A stretch of 64,000 bases of DNA from Castor canadensis (taxonomy: Eukaryota > Chordata > Mammalia > Rodentia > Castoridae). This document shows, piece after piece, positions 63,145 to 64,000 of the stretch. Location: positions 36,100,001-36,164,000 of the forward strand of contig NC_133400.1 of NCBI RefSeq assembly GCF_047511655.1, read 5' to 3'. The notes under the pieces were generated by a model, which made no database searches, had not been told where the DNA came from, and saw only the letters and a list, made by a program, of their open reading frames with translations. The position numbers and the translations under genes are program-made. Position 1 is the stretch's first letter. Every line of letters begins with the position of its first letter.

Positions 63145-63645
63145 AGGTTGTAGGCAGATTTAGAAGGCCCCTGACCTTTGCCCCTGGTTCACACCATCAG
63201 TGTGAGAAGAACTCTGGCTTGTTTCTAATCAATAAGATTTGGCACATGTCAGGATGTCATTCCTAGGATTACCACTCCATCCTGATAGCTGACTGCCCCA
63301 ACAATCCTTGCTGGCTTGATGAAGAAGCCATGTGACAAGTTGCTGTTGGACACCTCTAGGAAGTGAGGATGGTCAACCAGAAGTGAGGGCCCTTTGTCAC
63401 CCAGCTGCAGGGAAATGAATTCTGCCAACACACAAATGAGCTTGCACATGGATTCTTTGCCGTCAGGCCTCCAGATGAGAACACCAGCCAGCGACACCAT
63501 GATTGCAGGCAGCCTGGGAGAGACTAAGAAGACGTGGCTCAAAAGTGTGAGACCTCTGACCCCCAGGAACTGTGTGCATTGTTCCAAGCCACTGAGTTTG
63601 TGCTCATTACTGTGCAGCATAGAAAACTAATAAAATCCACAAGCC
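63145..63645 (+). mobile_element. MLT1-like LTR (ERVL-MaLR) inside L1 fragment
   Basis: 'gatgtcattcctaggattac', a middle part with 'acaccatgattgcaggc', and the typical close 'caagccactgagtttgtgctc', 'gcagcatagaaaactaataaa'. It sits between two blocks of the same L1, so it was inserted there. Exact subfamily not assigned. Confidence 0.55.
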
Positions 63646-63780
63646 AAAAAATGAACCTCCCCTTGTATTTTATACCAGCCAGATACAAAAATTGACTCAA
63701 ATGGATCATAGGCCTAAATGTAAAGCTATGAAACGTATAGAAAGCAAAAACAAGAAAGTGGACACAGGTATAATTGGACA

Positions 63781-64000
63781 GGTGGTGGTCAGATAGGAGC
63801 CATGGTAAGTGTGGTGTGATGGAGAGAGAGCATAGTTATGGCCCAGGGGGTCCCAGTGCATATTATCTCACATCCTAAGTGGGTATGGGTTGACAGCAGC
63901 CTTGGCTCCAGGACATTTGGTGGCATCTCTGGTCCCCACTCTGGTCTCCCGATCCCAGCTGTCCAAACCCTACATATTCTTCAGTTTGGTCCAAATTTAA
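63781..64000. other. window end, nothing recognised
   Basis: Unique-looking sequence without a repeat or exon that I can name. Confidence 0.4.

Larger units (their letters stand above)
62680..63780 (+). mobile_element. L1 ORF2 C-terminal fragment split by B1 and LTR
   Basis: Three colinear blocks: 62680-62793 ('aatcaaaattccaaagg', 'atatggaatagcaaagg'), 62921-63140 ('aaactacaataagcagcac', 'ggacagtcttcagcaaatgg') and 63650-63770 ('cagatacaaaaattgactca', 'gcctaaatgtaaagctatg'). The reading frame is broken. The end of the window follows without a clear L1 3' UTR. Confidence 0.75.

Overview
This is a 64 kb piece of a mammalian nuclear genome, almost certainly from a rodent. It carries one protein-coding gene, N4BP1 (NEDD4-binding protein 1), complete on the + strand in seven coding exons between 20666 and 51885. 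All six introns have GT/AG borders and consistent phases, and the joined frame is open for 889 codons. The interspersed repeats point to a rodent: monomeric B1 (7SL-derived) SINEs, ID-type tRNA-derived SINEs, and very many B1-ID dimers. Dimers of this kind are known from squirrel-related and mouse-related-clade rodents; a beaver-like (Castor) genome is my best guess, but this is inference from repeat style.

Layout. 1-20.2 kb is intergenic and repeat-rich: L1 fragments, dozens of SINEs, MIR and L2 remnants, three LTR-like stretches (11.05-11.44, 15.48-16.26 and 18.2-18.7 kb) and a CpG-rich patch at 8.4-8.96 kb with a CTCF-like motif. 20.26-21.15 kb is the N4BP1 CpG-island promoter with NRF1- and YY1-like sites and exon 1. 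Intron 1 (14.3 kb) holds SINEs, a possible ancient repeat and a broken old L1 (30.4-33.5 kb). Exon 2 (1,676 bp) encodes most of the protein. Intron 2 (8.4 kb) is followed by the small exons 3-6, which carry the ribonuclease domain, and exon 7 with the C-terminus. The 3' UTR starts at 51886. From 50.6 to 59.4 kb I see no young SINE; this block contains the 3' UTR, a strong CTCF-like motif and an L2 whose end carries AATAAA. From 59.4 kb to the end repeats return, including an old L1 3' UTR split by an ID element and an L1 ORF2 fragment split by a B1 and by an MLT1-like LTR.

Gene role. N4BP1 is known as an inhibitor of NEDD4-family ubiquitin ligases such as ITCH and as an endoribonuclease with a Regnase-like NYN/PIN domain that restrains NF-kB-driven inflammation and viral mRNA. 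The acidic active-site residues are intact here (D618, D699, D700, D718), and so are the residues aligned with the described caspase-8 and MALT1 cleavage sites.

No new multi-gene system was found. The most interesting observations are an in-frame upstream ATG that would add 114 residues to N4BP1, a local 140-150 bp duplication in intron 4, tiny L1 3'-end insertions with perfect target-site duplications (one just upstream of exon 4), three same-orientation CTCF-like motifs, and oppositely oriented SINEs flanking the large exon 2.
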